Assembly (NCBI RefSeq): GCF_007753095.1
Contig: NZ_CP036348.1
Span: forward strand, 2,294,001-2,358,000
DNA: 64,000 nt
Direction of reading: 5' to 3'
Source: Rosistilla carotiformis
GTDB taxonomy: Bacteria; Planctomycetota; Planctomycetia; Pirellulales; Pirellulaceae
Part shown: piece after piece, positions 27,701 through 34,762 of the stretch
Numbering within the stretch: the stretch's first letter is position 1
How the letters are laid out: every line of letters begins with the position of its first letter
Program-made: the position numbers and the translations under genes
Notes under the pieces: model-generated
What the model was told of the DNA's origin: nothing
Seen by the model: the letters and a program-made list of their open reading frames with translations, nothing else
Databases searched by the model: none

Positions 27701-28236
27701 ATCTGATGTTGCTTTACATGGAGTTCCGAAACCTCTCGATTTCGTTAGCCGTGTTCTCCGGTATCCCAGTCGCCTTCGCTGGCGGCATGATCGCAGTTGC
27801 AACGATGGGCGTGGAACTCAACACGGCAGTTTGGGTTGGTTTCATCGCTTTGTTCGGTCTCGCGGTCGACGATGGCGTGGTGATGGCGACCTACATCCAT
27901 CAACTTCTCAAGAAACGCAAAATCGAATCGGTCGAAGACATTCGCAATGTGGTTTACGAAGCGGGACTCAAACGCATTCGACCTTGCATGATGACCACGG
28001 TTACGACGCTTGCCGCGTTGATTCCAGTGTTGATCGCGACGGGCCGTGGAGCTGACGTTGCCCGAGCGATGGCGATTCCCGTGTTCGGTGGCATGTTAGC
28101 CGAACCGTTCACTTCGTTCATCGTGCCGACGCTCTATTGCGGCTACCTGGAATTGAAAATGCGTTTCGGATTTCAAGATGAGCTTTGGGAAGGCATCGAA
28201 GCGATGCCGGAGGAGGAACTCATGAAAGCGGCATAA
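24721..28236 (+). CDS. CusA-type copper/silver efflux RND transporter
   Basis: This 1171-aa HME-RND pump starts behind AAGGAG, 11 bp after the adaptor. Features are the first TM helix (about 12-33), the TM4 motif GTMVDMAIIVSENIYQHL (about 405-422), a DEGSWFYMPTLYP segment in the second periplasmic domain (compare DEGxxxYMPT in Cu/Ag pumps) and the SGIKAPMAIRVYG segment. An insertion of about 70 residues between TM6 and TM7 (about 515-590) adds two hydrophobic segments (LVAALSLSGLLGAASHFLW; IVTVIAATIGFIAGW) absent from typical CusA. The Met-rich central cleft and the context support monovalent copper/silver export, as inference. Confidence 0.92.
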   Translation: MLNLIIRFCVKEPWLVILLTIGLSVAGWISFKSIPIDAIPNIGENQVIVLTPWPGRSPKDIEDQVTYPLSVSLLAVPGAESVRGKSMFGYSFVQVTFKDEIDFYWARSRVSEQLGSAASQLPDGVVPQLGPDATGLGQVYYYTLQPPDEGMGLAELRSLQDFVVKYELQAVEGVSEVASIGGYVRQYQIEVDPDKLRFHNVSLDKLAMAIKGSNMDVGAKTVETTGMEFIVRSKGFLGSDGDKDKAVEDIEDTVIMQRDGVPVRVRDISNVQIGPDFRRGALDYNGAEAVGGVVVMRYGENPRVVIDRVKAKIAAITRSLQGVTIHGVYDRSGLIDETMATLTHALRDEIIITAIIILLFLLHIRSSFVVAICLPAAVLMSFIAMRVVGVGANIMSLAGIAIAIGTMVDMAIIVSENIYQHLSEWESGSDEARIKQPRTEVVYEATVEVAPAVVTAVATTIVSFLPVFFLTGRDYKLFSPLAYTKTFAIAAAMIAAVTIVPALCRLMLRSSVRRKSTALVAALSLSGLLGAASHFLWGSRLAERFGLDTWIVTVIAATIGFIAGWQLLRERIRPIEEIPSSRFVRWIYAARLRYALNHKAVALSFPLMLLIIGVGAYVGMPTVLRPVEKFANLFGADLNDFPGYVDAKHVFTGLQSDDWIALDEGSWFYMPTLYPAASFSQAMQVLQTQDVLIGQIPEVKDVLGKIGRVESALDPAPAAMVETYVMLKPESEWREGVTARDVWDEINRVATLPGVTPASALQPIEGRVVMLQSGIKAPMAIRVYGNQLDELADAAMNVSAELKKSPLINAGTVNPDIVLGKPYVEFTVDREAASRYGMNSSTVNQVIETALGGMNLIKTVEGRERYPVRLRYNRDLREQIDGLKRLPVVTQSGAVVPLEELATLETTWGPGAINSENGRLVAHVSFMTNGSKGDLESVSAIEEQLREAQSLPPSDPNRLSLPAGYSLEAVGSFRNQIEANRRLMWIIPMVICINLMLLYMEFRNLSISLAVFSGIPVAFAGGMIAVATMGVELNTAVWVGFIALFGLAVDDGVVMATYIHQLLKKRKIESVEDIRNVVYEAGLKRIRPCMMTTVTTLAALIPVLIATGRGADVARAMAIPVFGGMLAEPFTSFIVPTLYCGYLELKMRFGFQDELWEGIEAMPEEELMKAA

Positions 28237-28349
28237 AACTTTTCGTTTGACCGTGAAGAAATTTACGACTCAGGCATCCAAACACACAACCTCACCAAGA
28301 TCGACGGACCCAACGGACGGTGTCCTAACTTTCACAACGGAGTTCTCCC

Positions 28350-29729
28350 ATGAAACGAACACTCATCATCACCGCTTTCTCACTCGCGATGTCCACATCG
28401 GGCGTGTTTGGGCAAACAATTCAATCACAGCACAATCACACTGGTCACAACCACGCGATGCCCGGCATGACGCAGGCTCGTGAAGCGACGCAAGCGGGGC
28501 CGCATGGCGGCAGTTTGAAACAAACCGGCAACCTGCAAATCGAAACGATTGTTTCACAAGGCGGGCTGCAAATGTTCGTCTACGACCGCGCTGGTCAGCC
28601 GGTGTCGGTCGACCAGGGACGCGGTGCCGTCTCCGTACGAGTCGAAGGCAATGCGAAACGCTATCGCTACGACTTGTTGCCCGATGGCAAAGGAGCGTTG
28701 ACCGCTCCTGTGAACTTGTCGCAAATCGCTGGTCGACAGATTGACGTCGATGTGCAATTGGTCGGTATTGTGGCCAGCACAATCTCGTTCAACGAAGTCG
28801 CCACCGTTCCGGCCAGCGAGCAACAGCTGGCAGCCGCGGCGATCGCACGACAAAAAATCTGTCCCGTCAGCGGAAAGCCGCTCGGCAGTATGGGCGATCC
28901 CGTGGCAGTCGATGTGAACGGACAGAAACTCTACGTTTGTTGTGCCGGCTGCGTGAACGCGGTCAAGTCAGACCCGGCTAAATATGCTGCCGGTCGCCCG
29001 CAAATAACGGTCACCACAGCGACACAAGCCGACGCTGCTGCGATTGCCGCCCAAAAGGTCTGTCCCGTGATGGATGAGCCTCTCGGTGGCATGGGCACAC
29101 CGATCAAGGTGATGGTTGGTGACAAGCCGATCTATCTGTGCTGCAAAGGCTGCATCAAAAAGATTCAAGCTGAACCAGCGAAGTACCTCGCCATGGTTTA
29201 TGGCAACGGTCCGCAAAACAGTGGCCAGCCCGCTGTCACGACTGCGGCAAAGATTACTGTCTCAACATCAACACAAGCCGACGCAGCGGCCATTGCGGCT
29301 CAAAAGGTTTGCCCAGTGATGGATGAGCCTCTCGGTGGCATGGGCACACCAATCAAGGTGATGGTTGGCGACAAACCGATCTATCTTTGCTGCAAAGGCT
29401 GCATCAAGAAGATTCAAGCTGAACCAGCGAAGTACCTCGCCATGGTTTATGGGAACGGCGATCAAGCGTCCGTCCCCGCCGGAACCGAGCAAGTACGCGA
29501 CGGCATTTTCAAAGTAGTTTCTGCCGATGTTCCATTTATCGCTGCCCAGAAGAAATGCCCCGTGATGGACGAACCGCTTGATGCGATGGGCGGGCCATAC
29601 AAAGTCAACGCAGCGGGCAAAGCGATCTACATCTGCTGCCCCGGATGCGCGAAGAAGATCGCAGCAGAACCGCAAAAGTGGCTAGCTGTTCTGAAGTCAC
29701 AAGGAGTCGACGCTCCAACGATTCGTTAA
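28350..29729 (+). CDS. Secreted protein with four tandem YHS-like CPV...CC..C repeats
   Basis: The 459-aa product has a signal peptide (MKRTLIITAFSLAMSTSGVFG) and a His/Met-rich segment (HNHTGHNHAMPGM). A beta-rich domain (about 45-150) is followed by four copies of a module of about 60 residues with pattern CPV(M/S)-x5-10-MG-x8-K-x-[IL]-Y-[VIL]-C-C-x-G-C (about 168-210, 235-275, 317-357, 399-440). The pattern resembles YHS/TRASH metal-binding modules. Copies 2 and 3 are identical over about 60 residues while their DNA differs at synonymous sites. It lies downstream of CusA, so periplasmic metal scavenging or delivery is likely. The family name is uncertain. Confidence 0.82.
   Translation: MKRTLIITAFSLAMSTSGVFGQTIQSQHNHTGHNHAMPGMTQAREATQAGPHGGSLKQTGNLQIETIVSQGGLQMFVYDRAGQPVSVDQGRGAVSVRVEGNAKRYRYDLLPDGKGALTAPVNLSQIAGRQIDVDVQLVGIVASTISFNEVATVPASEQQLAAAAIARQKICPVSGKPLGSMGDPVAVDVNGQKLYVCCAGCVNAVKSDPAKYAAGRPQITVTTATQADAAAIAAQKVCPVMDEPLGGMGTPIKVMVGDKPIYLCCKGCIKKIQAEPAKYLAMVYGNGPQNSGQPAVTTAAKITVSTSTQADAAAIAAQKVCPVMDEPLGGMGTPIKVMVGDKPIYLCCKGCIKKIQAEPAKYLAMVYGNGDQASVPAGTEQVRDGIFKVVSADVPFIAAQKKCPVMDEPLDAMGGPYKVNAAGKAIYICCPGCAKKIAAEPQKWLAVLKSQGVDAPTIR
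29018..29461 (+). repeat. Tandem duplicated coding repeat (two copies)
   Basis: The segments at about 29018-29218 and 29264-29461 encode the same residues from TQADAAAIAAQKVCPVM to AKYLAMVYGNG, with scattered synonymous differences only. This points to duplication followed by purifying selection or partial conversion. Confidence 0.8.
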
Positions 29730-29738
29730 TCAACTCGG

Positions 29739-29763
29739 GAGCGAGAATTGCTCGCTCTCTTTC
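29739..29763 (+). terminator. Intrinsic terminator after the YHS-repeat gene
   Basis: GAGCGAG (29739-29745), a 5-base loop, CTCGCTC (29751-29757) and TCTTTCT follow the stop codon by 10 bp. Confidence 0.6.
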
Positions 29764-29863
29764 TGACACACGCGGGGGCGGTGTCGCGGCTGATTCACGC
29801 AAGTGATGACGTCACCACGCCGTCCCTGCCTTTTTGTTTTCAACTCACGACAAGGAAGTCGTC

Positions 29864-30139
29864 ATGAAATCGCTATGGAAATACTGCGCTACCGCTGCGC
29901 TCGCTTTGAACCTCTCACTTTCCGCCGGATGCCAATCGCTGCCCTGGCTGGGCAATCGAAAAGACGAACCGGCAATGACCGCTCAGCAATATGCCGAGCA
30001 AGCTGCCGCCAACATTCAATACGACACGGCGATTGATTTCGACACTGACGACCAACCGCCCGCAGCAAACTCGTTCTCAACCGCTCCCACTTCAGTTTCC
30101 TCTCTCCCCTCATCGGGCGGCGGAAGCTGCTGCCACTAA
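29864..30139 (+). CDS. Small lipoprotein with C-terminal Cys-Cys-His
   Basis: The 91-aa product starts at ATG 29864 with AAGGAAG upstream. The signal peptide ends in a lipobox (LSLSAGC, Cys 23). The mature part is short, Pro/Ser-rich and ends in GGGSCCH, a possible metal ligand set. No family is recognised. It lies between the YHS-repeat gene and a GNAT gene, 19 bp before the latter, and is probably part of the same unit downstream of the terminator. Confidence 0.7.
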   Translation: MKSLWKYCATAALALNLSLSAGCQSLPWLGNRKDEPAMTAQQYAEQAAANIQYDTAIDFDTDDQPPAANSFSTAPTSVSSLPSSGGGSCCH

Positions 30140-30158
30140 CGCGGGAACAAGTTCTGCC

Positions 30159-30830
30159 ATGAAGACTCAATCCACACGCTCGACACGTTGGTTGGCGTAT
30201 CGAGTGGTCCGGCGTTTTGCGATTGCAAATGTCTGTCATTTCTATCAGTCGCCGATCGACAAGATGCCGCGAACGCCAACGCCGAGCGAATACGACATCT
30301 GTTCGTGTTCATCCAAGCGTCTACGCGAACACGCATCCGAACTGGATTACGCGATCCCAGAACGGGATTTGGAAATGCTGGACGCCGGCGCAGCAAAATG
30401 CTTCGCAGCCTTCCAAGCCGATTCACTCGCCGGATTCGCTTGGGTCGCCTTTGGAAACATAACTGGTGAAATGAACCACGACGGCAAGCCCGAAACTGGT
30501 CTGCCAATCCAACTCGTCGACGAAGCCGCTTTCGTATTCCAAGTCTTGGTTCTTCCTGCCTACCGAGGACGGCGACTATATGCGGCGATCTTGAGCCAGA
30601 TGGCTGACCAGTTGCAAGATAATGGAATGCATACGTTAGTACTAACAACTGAGGGTTCCAACCAGAACGCTTTGAAGGCCGTTCAGCGCATGCAGTTTCG
30701 TAAAGTTGGTCAAGCGTCGTTCTTTCGTATCGGGCCGCTCAGTCGAGCAACCTACCCGACGCTTCCAAACGATATTGGATTCACAATCGGAAGGTATGTC
30801 GGCGACGATACCGCAGCCCATTCAAGTTAA
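30159..30830 (+). CDS. GNAT-family N-acetyltransferase
   Basis: The 223-aa product has the GNAT core: FQVLVLPAYRGRRLYAAILSQM (about 128-149, acetyl-CoA-binding Q/R-x-x-G-like loop reading YRGRRL) followed by LVLTTEGSNQNALKAVQRMQF (motif B). The ATG at 30159 is used because the upstream in-frame region overlaps the lipoprotein gene in another frame. The substrate is unknown; no link to metal resistance can be read. Its last 9 bp overlap the end of the convergent phosphatase gene. Confidence 0.75.
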   Translation: MKTQSTRSTRWLAYRVVRRFAIANVCHFYQSPIDKMPRTPTPSEYDICSCSSKRLREHASELDYAIPERDLEMLDAGAAKCFAAFQADSLAGFAWVAFGNITGEMNHDGKPETGLPIQLVDEAAFVFQVLVLPAYRGRRLYAAILSQMADQLQDNGMHTLVLTTEGSNQNALKAVQRMQFRKVGQASFFRIGPLSRATYPTLPNDIGFTIGRYVGDDTAAHSS

Positions 30831-32270
30831 CTGAGCCACCAATAGCGTTGTGTCATCGAACGCCTTGCGACCCTTGCGAAATGTTTCGATGGACGATTCA
30901 AACGCATCAACCAGTTCGCGAGCGTTGCAGCGTTTGACCGTGTTCATCAACTGCTCGATTCGATCGGTGCCGTATTGCTCCTCACTAGGGTCGAACGCCT
31001 CGGTCACTCCGTCGCTAACAATGACTAAACGCGACGCATCGCCGAGCTGGATTGTTTCTTCGCTGTAGTGGGTATCGTCCTCGACGCCCAAGATCAAGTC
31101 ACCCACGTTCAATCGCACTGGCGTCTCGCTTCCAATCTGCAAGAACGGCAGTTCATGACCAGCATTGGCGTAGGTCAGTTGTCTCCTTTTCGGGTCAACG
31201 ACCAGTAGCGTCATGGTCGCAAAGTGTCCCATCATCACGTACTCGCAGTAACGCTCGTTGACATCTGTCAGGATTTGGGCAGGGCTGGACGATTTCTTTG
31301 CCGCTTCCGACACAAACGCCTTCAATAACGTCGCCGCCATCGCGGCCGGCACGCCGTGTCCCGATACGTCCGCGACGCAGAGTAGATACTGTCCATCGGA
31401 CAATGGAATCACGTCGTAGTAGTCACCGCCAACATCGTCGGCCGGCTCGAACAATTCGGCGACGTCGATTCCAACCAAGCCATTCACCGTCGGTCGTAAG
31501 TTCTGTTGAATCTGGCGTGCCTTTTCCATGTGAACGCGATGGTCGCGCTGAGCGTGGTCCAGTGCCTCAGTCATCGAATTGATTTGATCGGCGAGATAAC
31601 TCAGTTCTCGACAGCTTCTCGTACGTGCAATCACGCTTAGGTCTCCGGCGGCAACACTCCCCAGCGCCGAAACAAAGCCTTGGATCGGTTTGGCGATCAA
31701 TTGCCGCAATACCGCGCTGACCACGAAGGCGGTAATCCCTCCCAGCAATAAGACTCCGAACATCTGGATCAACAGCGAGCGGCGTGTTGCGCCCACGACT
31801 GCTGAACGTTTCTCGGATATGTAAACAGTGCCCGCTGGTCCAGTGAAAGACCCGACAACGAGCGCGCCGGTGGCGTTTGATCTGGCGACGGTTGAATCAG
31901 CTGCCGACCGCATTGCCAGGAGCATTTCGTCGGAAGCATGCCCATGCGAGACAGCCTGGTACGGAAGCCCTCGCCAATCCGCAGCAATATGGTGACCGGG
32001 CGAATCGTCGGTATTCATTCGAGCGCAGACGTTGTCAACCAGATTTTGAATCGCCTCGACGCCGTGGGGTTCAGCGACCAACAGTGACTCGTACATCGTT
32101 TTAGCTTCTTCGGTCAACGCGATCTGCTTCTCGTTCAAATGCCGATCCATCCTCACGCGGTAGTCAACGACAAGAAACAGAACGACAAACCCAAAGAGAA
32201 TCGCATTGACGAGGACAAGCAGTTGCCGGCTAATCGGCAATTGATGCCATCGGTGTTTGAATGTGTCCAT
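30822..32270 (-). CDS. RsbU/SpoIIE-type serine phosphatase with membrane sensor and HAMP
   Basis: This 482-aa PP2C-family regulator has TM1 (about 14-34), an extracytoplasmic region (about 35-155), TM2 (about 163-188) and a HAMP domain (about 188-240). A short coiled coil (HMEKARQIQQNL) leads into the PPM phosphatase domain (about 265-480). Metal-binding acidic motifs are visible: DDVGGDYYDVI, VADVSGHGVPAA and VIVSDGVTEAFDP. Such proteins dephosphorylate anti-anti-sigma factors in partner-switching cascades; no partner gene is adjacent. It may report envelope signals, but any link to metals is only by position. Confidence 0.9.
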   Translation of the reverse strand: MDTFKHRWHQLPISRQLLVLVNAILFGFVVLFLVVDYRVRMDRHLNEKQIALTEEAKTMYESLLVAEPHGVEAIQNLVDNVCARMNTDDSPGHHIAADWRGLPYQAVSHGHASDEMLLAMRSAADSTVARSNATGALVVGSFTGPAGTVYISEKRSAVVGATRRSLLIQMFGVLLLGGITAFVVSAVLRQLIAKPIQGFVSALGSVAAGDLSVIARTRSCRELSYLADQINSMTEALDHAQRDHRVHMEKARQIQQNLRPTVNGLVGIDVAELFEPADDVGGDYYDVIPLSDGQYLLCVADVSGHGVPAAMAATLLKAFVSEAAKKSSSPAQILTDVNERYCEYVMMGHFATMTLLVVDPKRRQLTYANAGHELPFLQIGSETPVRLNVGDLILGVEDDTHYSEETIQLGDASRLVIVSDGVTEAFDPSEEQYGTDRIEQLMNTVKRCNARELVDAFESSIETFRKGRKAFDDTTLLVAQLT

Positions 32271-32290
32271 GATGGCACCTTAAACAGAGA

Positions 32291-32320
32291 AGCCGGGCGA
32301 GTGTTCAGGCTCGCCCGGCT
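32291..32320 (-). terminator. Strong hairpin terminator between phosphatase and Cys-rich genes
   Basis: An 11-bp perfect stem (AGCCGGGCGAG, 32291-32301, with CTCGCCCGGCT, 32310-32320) lies 30 bp past the stop of the minus-strand Cys-rich gene. On that strand it is followed by TCTCTGTTTAA. Confidence 0.65.
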
Positions 32321-32349
32321 GATGTGGGATCGAACGGAATCAGAAGCGA

Positions 32350-32760
32350 TTAGCTGAGTTCAGCAGGCTCGACTTCTGTTGCATTTGCCGATCCATTTCC
32401 GCAGCAGGCAGCACCAACGCTGCAGCAGTACGCTCGCTTCGCACAGCAGGTCGGTTGACCGGCCGCGCTGACGACGTCGCTGGTTGCAGTGTTCGTTCCA
32501 GCGTGCTTCCCACAGCATCGTGCGTTCACCGAGCAGCAATAGGCACGCTTGGCACAGCACGTGGGTTGGGAAGTCGCGTTCGCCACTTCGTCAGTGGTTG
32601 CTGTCGTTTCAGCTTGCTTGCCGCAGCACGCCGCTTGGACGGTGCAGCAGTATGCGTGCTTGGCACAACACGTCGGCCCAGCCGAGGCGGCAGTGTCAAC
32701 ATTGCCAGCGGGGACGAAGGAAACGGCGAACAGAACAGCAGAGAATACAGTCGCTAACAT
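32350..32760 (-). CDS. Secreted Cys-rich triple-repeat protein (metallothionein-like)
   Basis: The 136-aa product starts at ATG 32760 (TGGAG 9 bp upstream) with a signal peptide (MLATVFSAVLFAVSFVPAG). The mature part has three tandem modules of about 37 residues, each PTCCAK-x-AYCC-x5-CCG, giving 18 Cys all in CC pairs, separated by Thr/Ala-rich linkers. No aromatic core or known metallothionein signature is present, so the family is unrecognised. High-capacity soft-metal binding in the periplasm is the natural inference. A terminator hairpin follows, and a second Cys-rich gene lies upstream. Confidence 0.8.
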   Translation of the reverse strand: MLATVFSAVLFAVSFVPAGNVDTAASAGPTCCAKHAYCCTVQAACCGKQAETTATTDEVANATSQPTCCAKRAYCCSVNARCCGKHAGTNTATSDVVSAAGQPTCCAKRAYCCSVGAACCGNGSANATEVEPAELS

Positions 32761-32876
32761 TTTGGAAACTCCAGGATTGATGGCGCAGCCGACATCGACA
32801 TGCACCGATTGGGAAACAGAAACATCTTCGTTTTTTGAATTGGGTCTGGCTTCGCAGGTCGAAGCAGAGCCAACCG

Positions 32877-33257
32877 CTAAATCTGAAGACGAACGTGCCA
32901 ATCAATCAGAGAGTTGAGACAGGCAAAAGAATCCGGCCGACCAAGAGCGACCGATTCGGTCTTCCAACTGATCCGCAAGAAGTCGCTGCGTTCCAAGCCG
33001 CGATGCGACGGATCGTCGCCAGAAGTTCGCGGCGGCAACCAGACTTTGGTCTCACACGAAGCCATCGCAGCGCATTCGTTCGACGTTTCGCCGTCACAGC
33101 AACTGTGCCCGACCGGCTGCGATTGGCAGCACGCATGAGGGCAAGGCTTCGCGTCGTGTGATCCTGCCCGAGCGGCTGGCGAGGACGTCAACAGCACCGC
33201 GATCACTGCAAAAGCAGCAAACAATCGAACGGCAGGGTTGGTGTGACGACGGTTCAT
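32877..33257 (-). CDS. Small secreted Cys-rich protein
   Basis: The 126-aa product starts at ATG 33257 (ATG 33272 is also in frame). The signal peptide is MNRRHTNPAVRLFAAFAVIAV and ends near AARA. A compact Cys/His segment follows (PCPHACCQSQPVGHSCCDG, ECAAMASC), with an unstructured tail. It resembles the CC-rich proteins around it in composition only. It lies 116 bp upstream of the triple-repeat gene on the same strand. Confidence 0.6.
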   Translation of the reverse strand: MNRRHTNPAVRLFAAFAVIAVLLTSSPAARAGSHDAKPCPHACCQSQPVGHSCCDGETSNECAAMASCETKVWLPPRTSGDDPSHRGLERSDFLRISWKTESVALGRPDSFACLNSLIDWHVRLQI

Positions 33258-33365
33258 GGCGGACAGTTCCAAGAGCTTTTAAAGGACTCCCACTGAGGGA
33301 ATCTCTTCTTTGATGCTCTTTGGATGCACGGCCCCGACGTTTCTTCACGACTTCGCGAAAAGATT

Positions 33366-34397
33366 TCAGGATTCTTTTAGGGGTTCGCTTCTGGTGCAAA
33401 CGGCAAGCGCGTTCAGGTCGTGAAGCCACTCGGATTGCTGATCGACAAAGGCGGCTTTTAGCTTGTCCAATAAGTCGTCAGAGTCGCCGATTGACCGCGA
33501 AATCTCGATCGCCAACCGTGGGTCGGGAACGTCATGCGTCGAGTGACAGATCACGAAATGCCGTTTGGTCTCCTCCAGCATCTGCATGCTAGCGTGCCAA
33601 AGCCGATCGACAGCCTCGGCACTGGCGGCGGGCTTGGCAGTATCGACCTGCCGCGCCGCTCGCATCATTGAAGAAACCTCCAAACAGAATCGCAGCATTC
33701 GGCTCATCGCATACCGCGGTTCGCTGAATCGAAAGTAATGCAGGACCGGATAGAAATGATGCGACTCCAACAAGTCCGCCATGTTCGACGACATCGTGTA
33801 TAGGTCTTGGTTGACCAACGAAGGATCGCTCTCGGTCAGATACGCTCGCAAATAGCCAAGGCTGTCGCCCGTTCGTCCGGTGCGATACTCAATTTCGTTG
33901 GCAAACTGGTTGCGACGGGCCAGGGTTGAATAGACCGAAATGACATAGGCGAGAACGAGCGTAAAGAAGCTGAACCCCAAGCCGGCAGCGGTGATTGTCA
34001 AGAACTGCATCGCTGGCGTTCGCGGCACCAAGTCGCCCACACCCAATGTGGTGATCGTGAAGCCAGCGTAGTACACCGCGCTCGCAAAACCCGTATCCGT
34101 CGGTGTCGATCCGGTAGCCGTAATGCCCGTGCCGAGTTGAGGCCACACGATCAGGCTGATGCCAATCAACAGCAGCGTCGCCCAACACAACACCTGCGTC
34201 ACGATCAACGCCGGTCCGCAGTGAACCAGAACTCGCGGATGCGAGAATATTCGCGTTCGGACTAGATAGTGAAAACCACGATTGATGCCTGCCGTGATCG
34301 GACCAACAGTCGCACGTGGATGCAGAACTGCCATGAAGGTTTCCCAGACTCCAAGGCAAGTCATCAGAAACCCGCCAGCAGTCAAAAACCAATTCAT
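33366..34397 (-). CDS. Potassium-channel-like (Ion_trans_2) membrane protein
   Basis: The 343-aa product has N-terminal hydrophobic segments (about 3-25, 55-85), then a pore module (about 105-160): an outer helix, a selectivity-filter-like TTLGVGDLVP and an inner helix (FLTITAAGLGFSFFTLVLAY). The filter reads TLGVGD against the usual T-x-G-[YF]-G-D, still compatible with a K+ channel. The C-terminal half is a soluble helical domain. The start is the ATG at 34397 (a GTG at 34400 is adjacent). It follows csoR by 12 bp on the same strand, so it is probably co-transcribed with copper genes, which is unexpected. Confidence 0.82.
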   Translation of the reverse strand: MNWFLTAGGFLMTCLGVWETFMAVLHPRATVGPITAGINRGFHYLVRTRIFSHPRVLVHCGPALIVTQVLCWATLLLIGISLIVWPQLGTGITATGSTPTDTGFASAVYYAGFTITTLGVGDLVPRTPAMQFLTITAAGLGFSFFTLVLAYVISVYSTLARRNQFANEIEYRTGRTGDSLGYLRAYLTESDPSLVNQDLYTMSSNMADLLESHHFYPVLHYFRFSEPRYAMSRMLRFCLEVSSMMRAARQVDTAKPAASAEAVDRLWHASMQMLEETKRHFVICHSTHDVPDPRLAIEISRSIGDSDDLLDKLKAAFVDQQSEWLHDLNALAVCTRSEPLKES

Positions 34398-34409
34398 CAC
34401 GTTAATATT

Positions 34410-34688
34410 TTACTCGCCGTACTTCCGAAAGACCTTCATCAGCTCTTCGATCTTCTCGTCACGGTCCTTGGCACTGCCACTCTTGATCGCCTCGCTAACG
34501 CATGTTTGGATATGCTGCTCCAAGACGATCTGGCCGACTTTGTTGAGCGCTCCCGTTGCAGCGGACAACTGCATCAGGATATCGACGCAGAATTCTTCAT
34601 CCTCGATCATACGACCCACCGCGTCGACCTGTCCGATGACACGCCGGAGTCGATTGTTGAGCTTCTTTTTCTCGTCGTCTGAGAGCAT
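34410..34688 (-). CDS. csoR: CsoR-family copper-sensing transcriptional repressor
   Basis: This 92-aa DUF156 protein is the right length for the family. It has the conserved N-terminal helix (NRLRRVIGQVDAVGRMIE) and the Cu(I) ligand set C34, H59, C63, with the 25- and 4-residue spacing of Mycobacterium CsoR (C36-H61-C65). CsoR tetramers bind palindromic operators and release DNA on Cu(I) binding. Four TACCC-N5-GGGTA palindromes in this window are the obvious candidate targets, one of them upstream of the operon that includes this gene (tolC-like, multicopper oxidase, csoR, channel). Confidence 0.9.
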   Translation of the reverse strand: MLSDDEKKKLNNRLRRVIGQVDAVGRMIEDEEFCVDILMQLSAATGALNKVGQIVLEQHIQTCVSEAIKSGSAKDRDEKIEELMKVFRKYGE

Positions 34689-34762
34689 TCGTGGGGACTT
34701 TGGATAGGCAGATTTCGCAGGATCACCGATTTTACCGTCTAAACGTCTCCGCGGTTAGTCCG

